Part shown: positions 52,253-64,000 of the stretch, piece by piece
Numbering within the stretch: the stretch's first letter is position 1
Layout: each line of letters opens with the position of its first letter
Origin: Pilaira anomala
Taxonomy: Eukaryota; Mucoromycota; Mucoromycetes; Mucorales; Mucoraceae
Length of the DNA: 64,000 nucleotides
Direction: 5' to 3'
Assembly: GCA_025716855.1 (NCBI GenBank)
Contig: JAIXMQ010000061.1
Location: 62,001 to 126,000 of the forward strand
Notes under the pieces: generated by a model
The model's input: the letters and a program-made list of their open reading frames with translations, nothing else
Database searches by the model: none
What the model was told of the DNA's origin: nothing
Program-made: the position numbers and the translations under genes

Positions 52253-53035
52253 TAAGTGCGACCAATGACATACTCGGCTCATACAACCTCTCATACAGCT
52301 CATTCAATTTCTTATACAACCCGTACAACCTCTCATATAGCTAGATATAGCAGTTTCAACGATCGAGGATACTCATATAGATGCAACAATACAACGATAT
52401 TATATCGTGCGTTGGAGCGATTTCATACATAAGTATGTATGAAAATCTTCAAACATATATGGCTGTGCTACTGTTGACTTGAAACAACGATCAGTTATGC
52501 AAGTAATTCCAATAGTATTTCTTTAAACAGGAAAAATAGTAAAAACAAATAAAAATTTTAAAGTTTAAGTTTTTTTTTTTTTTCTTTTAAAAAAAAAGTT
52601 TATTTATTTATTTATTTGAATGAAGTATAAAGAAAGAAAAATAATACATTTAAAAATTGTAGAGAAACAAATAGACTATATTACATATAGAAATAAAAAA
52701 TAAAAAATAAAATCATACTTACATTTGAACTTAATTGTGCAGCGGCAAAGCGTTGAACTGTCCAAAAATAAAATATTTTTCCAATCATGGTATTAACTGA
52801 ACAACTCCCATTTAACGTAATATTCCACAGATTGAGAGCCGTAGTTATATTATATACTCCTTCTTTAATAAAAGTAGTAGTATATAGCAACACTCTATTT
52901 ATTTTACAGTGTTTGTCCCATATCAGCTGACGTATCATTGTGACCTATTTATTTTGTGATGATTGTGCCTTAGTGTTACATGAATCCAATATTTTTTTAT
53001 TTAGTGTAAAATTACTGTTTCATATCGAGTTGTAG
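52253..53035. other. Accessory island spacer with short coding relics
   Basis: On the plus strand about 52383-52512 one frame reads IQRYYIVRWSDFIHKY, a stop, then KSSNIYGCATVDLKQRSVMQ, suggesting decayed coding sequence. A minus-strand frame at 52681-52938 ends near a GTAAGT donor but has no identifiable partner exon. The middle holds a T-run and (TTTA)n. Nothing intact. Confidence 0.35.
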
Positions 53036-54554
53036 ATCTGGTACTTCTGAAGCTATTGAATCAATTGTTCAGACCCAGAATTTGGTAGTTCAAGAGAGTC
53101 AGGATGATTATCAAGAGAGACACGATGAAATTCAAGAAAGTAATACCCAAGGTAAAGACTTCCAAGATGAAGTTCAAAATTATATTCAAAGTGTAGATGA
53201 AGAATACAGTCAAACTAAAGACGAAGAAAATATTCAAGACGAAGCGCGAGAGAATGTCCAAGAGAAAAACAGTGAGAACGATCATCTTCCATCAAGCTTA
53301 AGTCGTTGGATGAATGTAAAAGTTGAGAGGGTATAGATAATGATTATATTAAAAAACTTGTTCCCCCATCTTGCATAAACTTGACAAGTATAGTATATAT
53401 CGATTTATTCTCAACCACTATACCACCATCAATTCATAATTCACTAGTCGAGGAATGTACTAGGAAAAAGCAAGCATTGAGCGAGCCAGTTGCTCGTATA
53501 ATTAATGGATTATTTGACAGGCTAAGGTTTTCAATTTGAATAATAAGTTTATGCGATAAAATTAAATGGATGCAGCATTAACATAGTTTCATAACTTTCT
53601 AGTAAAGACACGCAAAATTTCATTACATTTATTGATGAAGAGAAGGCCAAGTTGAAAGACAAGACATCAGAAGAATATAATTTGCTTTCTATGATTGATA
53701 TTGCGTTAGTTCTTATATTTTTACCGCAGAGGCCTGTACTTATTAAAATTTTTCATAGTGCAAAAAGTTTTCCAGCCTACAAAAGAGAAACGAAACTTTC
53801 AGAATCCTTTCATTTGAGAATTTTTCAAAAATTGCTTGACCCCTTTCTTGTTAAAACTGGTATTATAAGCAAAGATGAAGAAACGCTTTGCAGATCAACC
53901 AAAAGAATGCAGATGTTAAACAAAATAGAAATAACTTACAGAAGGCGAATTGACTTTCTGATAACAACTGATTTGGAAGAAGAAGAAGTCTGACAAGAAG
54001 ATATTGAGCTATGTTCTATCGAGTTAAAAAAAACAATGAGATTGAAGCAGTAATGAGATACCAATAGAATAAAAATGTTCGCATCAACTCATGTATGCAG
54101 TACCCGCTCTATTTAAAGCTGTTTGATTAAGGCCGTTTCCGATTTTAGGCCGCAATTTTCTGAAGATCCTGGCCATGATACGATTTAAGGCCACAGAAGT
54201 CTGAATTTTTTTGGATCCTTAAATAGAGCGGGTACGGTACTCAACAATATCAATCTCCTTACACAGAACACTCATCATCCAATCGTTTACCTTGATTTTC
54301 CTGGAAGAAGTGCGTACATTGTTGAATTTTTTAGATAGAAATATTGTAATGTAGCACACAAAGTCGGAAGATTTATCATCATGAAAAGTCTGTTGGAACT
54401 TGAGCAATTTAGAGCTCATTTTATCAACTTGTACACTTGGAGACAATACATCACCGACATCAACAGCAGTGTATCGCTAGCTCGCATTAACCAATTGAAA
54501 GTATGGTCTGGCAGACGTTGTGGATGTCGATGTGACCTCTATTTTCTCTTTTAA
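53036..54554 (+). pseudogene. Decayed multi-exon gene with PD-(D/E)XK-like core
   Basis: Consecutive plus-strand pieces read like one protein. First an acidic Gln/Glu-rich part (53037-53336), then after a frame change KKLVPPSCINL...SEPVARIINGLFDRLS (to about 53532), an intron, and SKDTQNFITFIDEEKAKL to EEEEV (to 53993). After an in-frame TGA the frame continues QEDIELCSIELKK. RRIDFLI followed by IELKK gives the D-x(n)-E-x-K layout of PD-(D/E)XK nucleases. After an inserted 140-bp element the frame resumes NNINLLTQNTHHPIVYLD, FPGRSAYIVEFFR, a TAG (54336), then LEQFRAHFINLYTWRQYI, ending at TAA 54552-54554. The defects are one frame change, two stops and the insertion, so no product is expected. 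The family is not identified; the nuclease link is inference. Confidence 0.55.
54098..54237. mobile_element. 140-bp MITE-like element with 19-bp terminal inverted repeats
   Basis: Left end CAGTACCCGCTCTATTTAA (54098-54116) and right end TTAAATAGAGCGGGTACGG (54219-54237) are inverted repeats with one mismatch. The interior is non-coding and carries several AAGGCC/TTAGGCC subterminal motifs. A TA dinucleotide lies inside each repeat end (GTAC), so a Tc1/mariner-type TA target duplication is possible, but the exact duplication cannot be fixed. The element splits the decayed gene: coding sequence NVRINSCM lies just before it and NNINLLTQ just after. Size, repeats and lack of coding capacity fit a miniature inverted-repeat transposable element. 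Confidence 0.75.
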
Positions 54555-55646
54555 ACGTGATGTGAAGCCCGTCAAGATTTTCTGTCCCCAAACAAATAAA
54601 GCTCTAAAAGAACTAAAAGTGTATTTGAATACGATGAATAAATTAGATGTTTAATTTTTTCAAGGCTAATATATAGCTCTCATATAGTTTACAGTTTATT
54701 TTATGTGATAATTTTAATTTATCGTTTCGATCAACATTCACTTAAATAAAATTATAACATTGTACAACAAATACTTGATCGCCGAAGTTTCAATGTCCTA
54801 TATGTATGTATATCAATGATTATTACCAAAGAAACATTGTTTTTTTGACTCACCACTTACAGGGAACTCAGTGTTAATCATGTACATATAAAGTAATTCT
54901 CGAAATTCTCGACATGGTAATTATTGTAAATCACGGTAAAAGTTTCACAGGCTGATGATATTATATTCGCCCATAGTTCGATAAATATATATAAGCTTGA
55001 TATGCCAGAGGTATATTACTTTTAATAATGCTCTCTAAACTTCCTGTGCTAATCTCTCATAATTATTTAGGAAAAGACAAGTATTTTAATATTAAAGTAA
55101 GTAAATCCGTTTCCAAGTAATCTGTTGTTAATAACGATTTTATTCCATATTAATTTTCTCATTTTGGTTACAAGTCTTTGAGGTATATTTTATAATAAAA
55201 ACACATACTAGAGTTCTTTGTAGCTTTTTCCATAGAAGTAACTTAAGATCTATTAATCATTCTGGCTCGTAAGTAACTTTGCGTGCTAGGTCATATTCTA
55301 GAGTGTAGTAAAAAAAAAAAAAAAAAAAAATTATTTTTAAATAAATATTTTTGAAAAATCAACAAAAATGCAGTTGTCTATATAAGTCCAAACTTTATGT
55401 TGAGAAGCTAGTCCTTTCTGGTCTCAAAAAATCTCTGGGTGTGTAGTTAATAGTAAACAGAAATAAAATACTTTTTTAAAATAAAAATTTATTGGAAAAA
55501 AAATTGGAAAAAAAAAAGTAAGGTATATACAAAGGAAAAGAAGAAAAAAAAAAAAAAAAAAAAGAGAGAGAAGTAATAAATGAGTAAAATATATTAATAA
55601 CATAAAAATGTTTTTGTATGGGTCCGTGCGTATTGTGTATTATTTA
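54555..55646. other. Intergenic 1.1 kb beyond the accessory island
   Basis: AT-rich, with A21 near 55310-55330 and another A-run at about 55544-55563. No reading frame with protein-like composition was seen. Confidence 0.5.
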
Positions 55647-56444
55647 TCAAAGATCTTCCATAAAGATACTAGAGGAATCGGATATAGTAGATAATCTGTC
55701 TAAATCGTCATCATCATCAATTATAATGGACTCATTCTCTTCATCATCATCGTATTCTTCATTATTATTATTATTATTATTACTATTATTATTATTATTA
55801 TTATTATTCACTTGTCTAATTTCATCTTCTTCGATTTTAATTTCTATTCTATTTTGATCGTTTTCATCAAAATCATCATTTTTAATTGCAAAATTTGGTT
55901 CTATTCTACGATCCATACCAATTAAAATGGCAGCAGCTTCAAGCATTTGAACTTGCTGATGTTTAGTTAAAGACAATTTTTTTGTAACTTCCCATTCTTC
56001 AGAGTGTTCCCACCTGTGCTTTTGTAAGCAATTTGGGTGTTTATATGATTTTCCGCAATCGTTACACCGATATTGACCATTAAAGGATTCAGAAAGCCCA
56101 CGACTTTTTCTTCTACCTCCTATATTTGCTTCAGATTGTCTACGATTACGAATTGTTAAGCCGCCCGTTGCGGCTGCCGTTGCTGTTGCTATAGCAATAG
56201 GTGTATGTATATTTCTTTTGATAGTAGAATGATCAATCGTATAATTTTCTGGCAGGGAAGTTGAATAATCTTTTATAGTCATATCATTAAATACTGTCTG
56301 TAATGAATTTCTTCTCTCTACTGCAATACTCGTTTGAGATGATTCTTCTCCACAAAACGAATTGGGAGGTGAAGGAAGTCCACACTGGCTTTCTGCTACT
56401 TTTTGTTGTTGTTGGCCAAGTTGGAAAGTAAGTAAAGATGACAT
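55647..56444 (-). CDS. Single C2H2 zinc finger protein
   Basis: One exon, 265 residues from the ATG at 56444. A single C2H2 finger, YRCNDCGKSYKHPNCLQKHRWEH, here split as YRCNDCGKSYKH and PNCLQKHRWEH, sits near residues 127-149, followed by the conserved-looking helix SLTKHQQVQMLEAAAILIGM. A basic RNRRQSEAN...GGRRKSRG stretch precedes the finger. The C terminus is acidic with long Asn runs (encoded by ATT/AAT repeats) and an Asp-rich tail, typical of fungal activators. Single-finger proteins with a KHPNCLxKHRWEH finger are common in fungi. Target genes are unknown. The upstream Met at 56522 was rejected because it lies in Phe-rich poly-A-derived sequence. Confidence 0.82.
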   Translation of the reverse strand: MSSLLTFQLGQQQQKVAESQCGLPSPPNSFCGEESSQTSIAVERRNSLQTVFNDMTIKDYSTSLPENYTIDHSTIKRNIHTPIAIATATAAATGGLTIRNRRQSEANIGGRRKSRGLSESFNGQYRCNDCGKSYKHPNCLQKHRWEHSEEWEVTKKLSLTKHQQVQMLEAAAILIGMDRRIEPNFAIKNDDFDENDQNRIEIKIEEDEIRQVNNNNNNNNSNNNNNNNEEYDDDEENESIIIDDDDDLDRLSTISDSSSIFMEDL

Positions 56445-57540
56445 GATGAAGATGGTTTTTAATTCAAAGAAAAAAAAAAAAGTAAGAAATAAATAAAATA
56501 GGTCCCAGGGCAGCAAAGACAAAAAAAAAAAAAAAAAAAAAAAAAAATCGGGATTTTAAAAAAAGCCATGTTTTTTTTTGGGTCTTTTTCACTCCACGTG
56601 AGTACATTTCCTTGAATAAATCAGGTCCCATTAAACAAAACCGAAGAAGTGGCTTATAGTGCATAATGTAGCTCAATACTATATCTGGAATAGTTATTAA
56701 ATGTGTTATAACTTGAAAATTAACTGTTGTAATGCATTATGTTGTAGATTCATACTCAGGTCAGCAAATTTTAGATTTGCATTTAATCTTTTTTGAACCT
56801 CTCTTAACATTTATACCCTAAGTTACTAAGCTAAACTATATTATGTAGTCGTGTAGAATTTAATGGAGAGCTACATAAACTTTAGGGAATTATTTGAAGG
56901 CTTTCTTTTTCTTTTTTGGTATATATTACGATATATAAATATAGCAGTAATAAGCAGAGAATGAGTATATCATAAACAATACTGATAAATTATGATCGGA
57001 TCTTTTTTTTTATGTCTGACATACCTACTAATGTATATATTAGAGTTTAAAGTATATCCATTTGAGATTTTGAGACAGAATTTAAAATTCAATATAAAAA
57101 TAAACCATCTTCATATTTCAAAACCAAGTATTATTTAAGACAGTTTACTGAAAGTCAAAAATATCATCACACCTGTTTAAACCGCAAACCCAATTTAAAC
57201 TATAAAGCTCATATAGATTTAACACCTATGTCAACTGAGCGGTTCTATAGTTATATATATAGCTAATGATTATAATGAGGTTGTATTTATACAGTTTGTA
57301 TTTTGTCCAAGTGGTTTAACCGTAAGTGGGTTTAACATTTAATTCCAATAAATAATAACTACATTCTCTTTATTTTAACCGACAAAAGAGCTCCTTTTAT
57401 TTTAGAAAACGTTAAATTAAATTGTGTAACATGATCCAATAACAATAACAATAATGCCCTGTTTTTTATTTAATTTTATTATACACAATTTTTATTTATT
57501 ATCAAGCTTTTCTATTTACTTTTGTTATTATCAAGCCTTT
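56445..57540. other. Intergenic 1.1 kb
   Basis: A-run of 28 at 56520-56547, then AT-rich DNA. A weak inverted repeat of TTTAAACCGCAAACCCA type (57177-57194) and GTGGTTTAACCG...GTGGGTTTAAC (57313-57334) was noted. No gene was found. Confidence 0.45.
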
Positions 57541-59898
57541 CTATTTTAATTCTAATAATACAGTCTTTTCATCATTTAACATGGATTTCACCTTTTCAGG
57601 CACCTTTTCAATCTTATTCGCACTATCGATAGTAGCATTTAAAATCTTGGTCCATGCTTGGAACTCTTCTTCATCGGAAGCAAGCGCTAAAGCTTGATGA
57701 ATCCAAGCCAATAAACCATTATATTGAATCAAGTTAGACGTCACACTGGGAATAGCAGTTGCTTGTTCCATAATCTACATTGATATAATTAGTACAAGTT
57801 GAATAAGCTTCCTATTGTTTGTTGTTATTGTCTTACCTCAATTACTGCTTTTTTACTTAATTGATCTGCATACGCAGAATTATAAAAAGTAGCAATCATA
57901 TCAAAAATACTCTGTCTTGAGAAAATCTTGTAATCATCATATGTTCTTAAAGAAGAAGACAAAACATAGAGCATCCAAAGACGCTCTTTTTTATGATTAG
58001 GAGATGAAGATGTAAATAAGAATGTAAACATAGGAACATACTACAAGATATAATTAGTAAAATATATATGTGAGTATTTGAATACAACTTACATTGAAAT
58101 CAAATGTAGGATTTTGCAAGATCCAGGTAGTAATATGAGGGAGCATGAAATGTTCGGGATGAAGTAATATGGACAAAGCATGAGCAACACAGACAGATAT
58201 GGCAGAGGGAACTCTAGGAGGTACATCTGATTCTGAGCGACCAGTAATAGAATTTTTGAAAGCTTCTAATACGAAAATGATTGAAGGTTGTTCCTTAAAT
58301 CTAGCATGCTCAACCATAACGTAGAATTGATCAAGCATTTGATAAGAAATACAACGTACATCATTATTGGTAGAAGACATACCCATAATAACAAAACCAA
58401 GGGCATTACATTCAATGAATTTACGACATTCAACCGCACCAGACGAAATTAAATTTGCAAAAAGGGGTAAGAAAAAGGAGGGATCATATACAGGAGATGT
58501 GCTGAAATCATTTACTGTGGTGTCATCGTGAACAGCTTGAAGAGTACATTCAGCTGGGAAATGTGTAAAGGTATATTTCATCAAGGCAGGATCAATTAAA
58601 CCAAGAGTTTCAATAGAAATTGCGCTTGTTTGTAATAAAGTACCTGCTTGAGCATGAGCTTGACGAGTACGATCTGAACCAGGTCCCCACATTAACATCT
58701 TTGGAAGAATTGTTTCACGACCTTGACTTTCACAAGACATCAAAATTTCTAAAATAAGTTTATCCGTAACTGTAGTTGTAGCGCTATAACTGGTTAAAAG
58801 AGGGTCAAGTAAACCATGGTTCTTGGCCAAGATAGCAGGTTGGATTTTGTTTAAAGTGTAAATTAATTGAATAATTGCAAGACGTTGTGTATCATTTTCT
58901 GGGATTTGACGAGCGATGAGTTTGGCAACATCAGGAGCAGTCAAATTTTGATATTCCTTATGATCAAGGATACGACGAATATAAGTTTCAATTGGCTCCA
59001 TTTTTTCATAATTTTCATATACAAGTTCAACAAGAACACCAATAAAACGAATTGCTGCTGCATCTGAAATATTATCCATAAGAGACGTTAAAATAAAATC
59101 ACGTACAATTTCAGCTTCCAAATTTTCAGTCCAGTTAAAGTTGGTTATTAACTTCACAAACTCAACAAGTTTGTTAAAGAATGCATCTTCAGGTGTTGCA
59201 TCTGACATAAAGTTGGCATCAGCAGCAGAAGTTAATTGCTTGAGAAGATATTCAAGTACAGTTTGGATATACTCAACCTGGTCTTCTTGTTTGGCTGATA
59301 GTAAGTCGTAACCAATATGAATAATATCCACCAAATTAGGTGTCAATAAAAGAGAATCAGTCAAGTGGCTTACAACGATAGAAGGAATATCGACTGAAGA
59401 AGCAATGCAGGAAGAACGAAGAGAATCAATATCAATAATGCATTTGTTTCCGGCCAAAATATGCTTAATGATAGGTTCACAACAAGCATTCAAAAGGACT
59501 TGAATGGCATCTTTTTCCGCTTCATTCTTTTGTTGATCTCTGATCATACTCAACTCTAATAAAGAAAGAACCTCCAAGTTGAATTCGTCAGTAGTACCCA
59601 TCTTCCAAAGACGAGTGATAATTTCAAATGCTTTACTGGGGATAACATATTGCTTTGAGTTTGAGCTGTACATATATTCTACGAGGACAAGTAAAAGTTT
59701 CTTCATAATATCATTGAGACGATTGTTCTTGATAACTTTCTTACTAAAGGTATGAAGCCCTTCAAAGTCTACACGAATAACACAATTTAACAAAGTTTGT
59801 GCATTTGATCCTTCACCAAAAATATCAATAAATAAGACGGCCAATTGAAGTAACTAAGAATAGTCAAGTTAATAAAATAAGATGACAACCGGCGTAAA

Positions 59899-59933
<35 letters not shown>

Positions 59934-62900
59934 TACAGATACATCAATTTCACTAGGGAAAGTATTAAGATTTTCGAAATGAAAGATATCACTAGAAAGT
60001 TGATTTTCTAAGTATTTCAATGATGGGTGAGCAAAGATATATTCTTTTAATTCAGTGCGAATCTTGACATCTTGAATTTGATTCATCAAAGCAATAATAT
60101 GACGCAAAAGTGTGAAACAAAACTTCAATGCAGCATCTTTAACAGTCGCATCTTGGTTGATTAAGATTGTATTCAAGTGCTGGAATACAAAAGAGGTTGC
60201 ATTTATCAAGTCGCGAGATTTGATACTATCCAAAGAATTCTTTAGGGCTGTCATAGCAAATTCATGTTCGTACTTTCTAGGAATAACAGTATTGTAAAAA
60301 AGAAAATCGAAAGGCATTTTCTTCAACAATGATGCAATGTGCTCACTATTGTTAAAATGAGTGGTTAGAATATTTTACAACCTTATAAATATTAAGTACT
60401 TACTGTTCCATTGAAATAAATGATTTCATGTTTACAATATCAGTATAATCAAAGATACTACCGGCCAAAGGATGGCGGAGACATAAATAATCTATTATGG
60501 GCTCATATGAAGTCCAATTTAAATGATGGTTACAGAAAACAGCGGTTCTTTCCAAATGCAAGTCTAAAACACTGACGGGTAACTGATCAAGTAATTTGAT
60601 GAACTTTTCTTTACATTCAGAGATATTTTCAATGTTTTCTGTCTTGATCAATGCTATAAGTTTGTTTTCAATAACATCTTGATCGACCGTCTCGGAAGAA
60701 TCAACTGTTACATTCTTATGATCTAAACATAATCTAGCTTGAAGAACCATTTCATTCTTGTTCCATTTACTGACTTCACGTGGGCTAATAGATTGAACAG
60801 AGTCTAATTCTTTATCCAACTTAGAACAAACAGACTCAAGATAATATGGTACATTTTGTTTTGTAAGTAAGAGTCTGATTAAATTGGTCAAGTAAAGTGT
60901 GGCAGGTGTTCTATCAGTCTTAATAAAGTTCAAGTTTTCACATAAAGTTAATAAAAGAGGGCTGAATGGATGCTTATAATCAGAACCACCGATATCTGAG
61001 TTAGAAGCAATCAATGTACGAGCTAGGATATTGGTAGATTTGTCAGTAGCTTCGTTATTGACAGTATTTACAAGGTTGACTAGTTGATCTGTGTATTTAT
61101 ATTGTGCTTTGCTGAATCTACTAATACAGTTGTCCAAAAATTGTAAGACTGCTTGTTGAACATCAGACATGGCTAAACCATTTGTAGTCGAAAAGTTGTG
61201 AGGTAAAGCATTTAACCAAAGTTGGACTTCCTCAGGATCATGGGTAAACATGAAAGAATCTGACAAAGTTTGATTCAATAATTTACCAGTCAAATCACGA
61301 ATATGTTTAAAGGGTGTTTGAAGATATAAAGTTAACAATGTAGTAATATGGGAAGTAGAAGATCCAGCTAAGAAAAAGAAAAAAGAATAATAAGTAAGAT
61401 TATAACATAATATTTTTATGCTTTTCCTACCTGATTTACTGGTCCAATTGAAATCTGGCATACTGAGAAAGAGTCTCAACAAGTGAATCAAAGTTCCAGG
61501 TTTAACAGATAAAATATCTGCAGGAATAAAATTACCGGGATCGATATTGGATTCCATTAACGCCTCAGGCACAAATTCCTGATAATATCTAATTAATCTG
61601 AAAGCTGTATCTTGAAGTAATTGGTTCTGAGTAGCTTGCTCTTCTTCGTCAACACCTTCTTGTGCATTGACCATCTTATTAGAAGTTTGTTTATGTAAGG
61701 CAACTAAAGTTTGAATTTCAGGGACACGACGGCGTAATCCTTCACGGACACTCTCGATGCACTTTTTCCAATTTTCTGAAGGCTTTGATTGTTGTTGTTC
61801 CGACTGTGTATCTACAACAAGTTGTTCTTTTGTGTTTGCTTCAGAAGCTTCAAGTGACATTATCACTTTTTCAATAGCATGTGCAACTTTGCTATACTTT
61901 TGGAAAACTGCAGATAAAGCAAGCATGGTAGCATATCGAACAAGTGGACTAGCGTGTTGAAGACCTTTACTAGATGATGATCGGTTAAAAACGTTGGGAA
62001 GAATATTATCAAGAATTGTTTCAGGGCTAGGAGGTTCGGCAGGATAAAGTCGAGTTGCTCCATAATATAAAGAAGGTACTGGTAATTGGACAATCTTTTG
62101 TAATAAAGTGATATTAGCGAGCCATTTACTAGATATTCTTGGTTCAAACATCAAAATGGTGTTATTCCAAAACCTAATAATAAAAAATTAAATTAGATTA
62201 ATTGATTCTTTTTCATGAATATTACAAATCATTACTCTTGTACAAGCTCAGGGCAAGAACCCAAGATTTTTAAAACTAATTCTTGTTGACGCATATCATC
62301 TGCTGGCTTAAGGGTAGTGATAAATTTAGCTAATAAACGGTTGGTAATTTTGGAGTTTTTGGATGAATCTTCAGAAGTAGGTTTGGCAGGATACCAAGCT
62401 GTATCACGGAAGCAAACACCGACATCAGGTACACTACAGATAGAGATAAGAAAATGGTGAACTAAATCAGCAGGAATACCAGTTTCTCCATCTGCCGTCT
62501 CTTCCTCTTCAGTTCGTGCATAAATTTTTGCAAGCTTCTCTAAAATATAAGCCGAAAAGAAAAATGCTTTGGCGCTTCTAGGTACAGCATTATCCAAAAT
62601 CAACTTTTCGTACATAACTGAAAGAATTTGTTCAATCAACTATTAAAATGTTAGTCTTTAAAATTATTTTATCGGCATCTTCTTTCTTTTTTATTTAAAT
62701 TTACCGGATATGCGTCCTCATCCATTCCTACAAATACACCACTCACAAGTCCTTTCACACTCAAAACTTGTTTTTTAATATCTGCATCGCCATGCTTAAA
62801 GAAAGCAAGCACAAATTGAACATAATTAGTTCTTAAATCTAAAACAAACTTTTGTTAAAATTCTATTCGAGTCTTTTTTTTTAAAATATGTATATATATA

Positions 62901-63804
62901 TATATATATATACCATAAATGTAGCTCTGAGGCTTCTTTGATTTTTTGGCTTGACGATATCTTGAAGCTCTCAAAAAACCCTAAATTAAAGAAAAACTAA
63001 AATTTAGATCAAATAGTCTATCAAAGCGGTTCATATCTACTTTACATCAGCTTGGAAATTAAATGTAGTGAATAAATCTCTAGCAGTTGATTCATTGAAT
63101 GATACCATTGAAGTCAATAAGCGGTATGTGGATTGACAGTGAGGAATACGCATAGAAGAAATACCACGATAGATGTATTTCATTTGTCTTTGTAAAACGG
63201 TTTGTATAAGTTGGATACCATAAGAGCGGATGATAGGTGTTGTTGATAATCTCATAAATAATCCAATAATATCTGGTAACATACATTCTAAATCTTGTGT
63301 ATTGGTCTTTTTAAAAAAAAACAAAAGGTTAAACCACAGTCAAAAAGCAAAATAAAAAACAAAGTTTACCGAAGCTTGATAATCCCATAAATTGTTAAGA
63401 TCTCGACTATCAGTACATGATTGACAATATTCCACAAGAGGTTTCGTGTATTTTTCAGTTGGATCTACTCTTGTCTTGATGGCAATAGTTAATTGAGTTC
63501 TTAATTTGGATAAACCTTTGTTTTTTTTTGAAGTTTAGTAGAATGTCAAAAAGTACAGTTGACTTTGTTTTTTGTTTTCTTTTTTTTTTTTTTTTTTTTT
63601 TTTTACCTCTAATGAGAGTCTGAAGATCCTTCACCTTCAAGGCTTCTGCAACCTCTTTAGGGGTCTTGTAATAATCTTCCAGTTGGGTAATATTACTGTT
63701 CATTAAAGTTGTGAAGACTACCTGTTTTAATTTTTCGTTCTTCACAAACTGTACTTTTTCATTGAAGGCTTGTCTGTTGTGACTGTTAACTCTTGTTTTG
63801 ACAT
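57541..63804 (-). CDS. URB1: URB1/Npa1 nucleolar pre-60S ribosome biogenesis factor
   Basis: A gene of about eleven exons encodes a helical-repeat protein of roughly 1,850 residues. The N-terminal Npa1 region includes [43 protein letters not shown] and [13 protein letters not shown]. The C-terminal conserved region has [51 protein letters not shown] and [13 protein letters not shown], matching URB1. URB1 acts with Npa2/Dbp6/Rsa3 on the earliest 60S precursor in the nucleolus. An anomaly lies at the N terminus: the ATG at 63804 reads [17 protein letters not shown] then hits TGA, while the frame joining the rest ([11 protein letters not shown]...) has no ATG. One extra A in the A5 run (T5 at 63755-63759) would join them. 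Either an indel, an assembly error or an unseen upstream exon explains this. Confidence 0.9.
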
Positions 63805-64000
63805 GTCAAATCATGCAATCTACTTCACTGTCTGTAGAGCTCAAATTTATAAGGGAATAACTTCACATATGTACATTTAGAATATATAGCTTTAAATCCA
63901 AAGCCATTAAAATGTATAGAGTAATCGAATGAACCATGAAAAACTTGGTGTCAATCTACCAGTTTATAGCATTAAAAGCTTTATTAAGAATAATTTCAAA

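Noticed and set aside
52681..52938. Minus-strand 85-codon frame ending near a GTAAGT donor
   Set aside because: No second exon or recognisable motif; may be a relic but evidence is too thin to call.
57177..57334. Weak inverted repeat with TTTAAACCG and GTGGGTTTAAC
   Set aside because: Pairing is imperfect and interrupted; no target duplication or internal structure to support an element.

Overview
This is a very AT-rich eukaryotic nuclear segment from a fungus. It carries dense clusters of short-intron genes separated by 1-3 kb of non-coding DNA full of homopolymer A/T tracts, and many introns have a long T-run next to the 3' AG. The gene content (fungal TVP18, tropomyosin, a PFK2-type 6-phosphofructo-2-kinase, a DUF202 membrane protein, a secreted double-psi beta-barrel protein, an NF-YC subunit) together with this intron style suggests an early-diverging fungus. 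Mucoromycota, probably Mucorales, is my best guess. It is an inference from style and content, not a database match.

Layout. 1-5.8 kb: the start of a type II membrane protein that runs off the left edge, an FYRN/FYRC (TBRG1-like) nuclear protein, a PPxY-bearing single-pass protein with a DUF4097-like repeat domain, an unassigned polytopic protein and ribosomal protein uL2 (RPL8). 8.6-18.6 kb: a small secreted Cys-rich protein, TVP18, tropomyosin, a DUF202 protein, a 53-residue zinc-knuckle microprotein and an unrecognised 114-residue protein. 18.7-35.5 kb: 6-phosphofructo-2-kinase with a degenerate phosphatase half, DNA polymerase delta subunit 2, a 1,705-residue kinesin-4, APC4 and a GATA-like/PHD protein. 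38.9-51.2 kb: KRR1, a DUF1772-like membrane protein, RPS15 (uS19), an S28 serine carboxypeptidase, a secreted DPBB protein, a cyclin K/T-like protein, NF-YC (HAP5) and eIF4A. 51.7-54.6 kb: an accessory island of decayed coding fragments, one interrupted by a 140-bp terminal-inverted-repeat element. 55.6-63.8 kb: a C2H2 zinc-finger protein and the large ribosome-biogenesis factor URB1/Npa1.

How the genes fit together. Most are housekeeping. Ribosome production is represented by RPL8, RPS15, KRR1 and URB1, with eIF4A in translation initiation. POLD2, APC4, kinesin-4 and a transcriptional-type cyclin cover replication, cell division and transcription. RPL8 and RPS15, 36 kb apart, share an upstream GTCCGGAC palindrome, a candidate ribosomal-protein promoter element. 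Several genes begin with start-codon micro-exons of 3-20 nt, so automatic gene models are likely to have wrong N termini here. Candidate novelties are the decayed PD-(D/E)XK-like gene with its inserted MITE, the PPxY/DUF4097 membrane protein, the zinc-knuckle microprotein and the kinase-only PFK2. Exon boundaries were read by eye from GT/AG sites and frame continuity; no search or alignment program was run.
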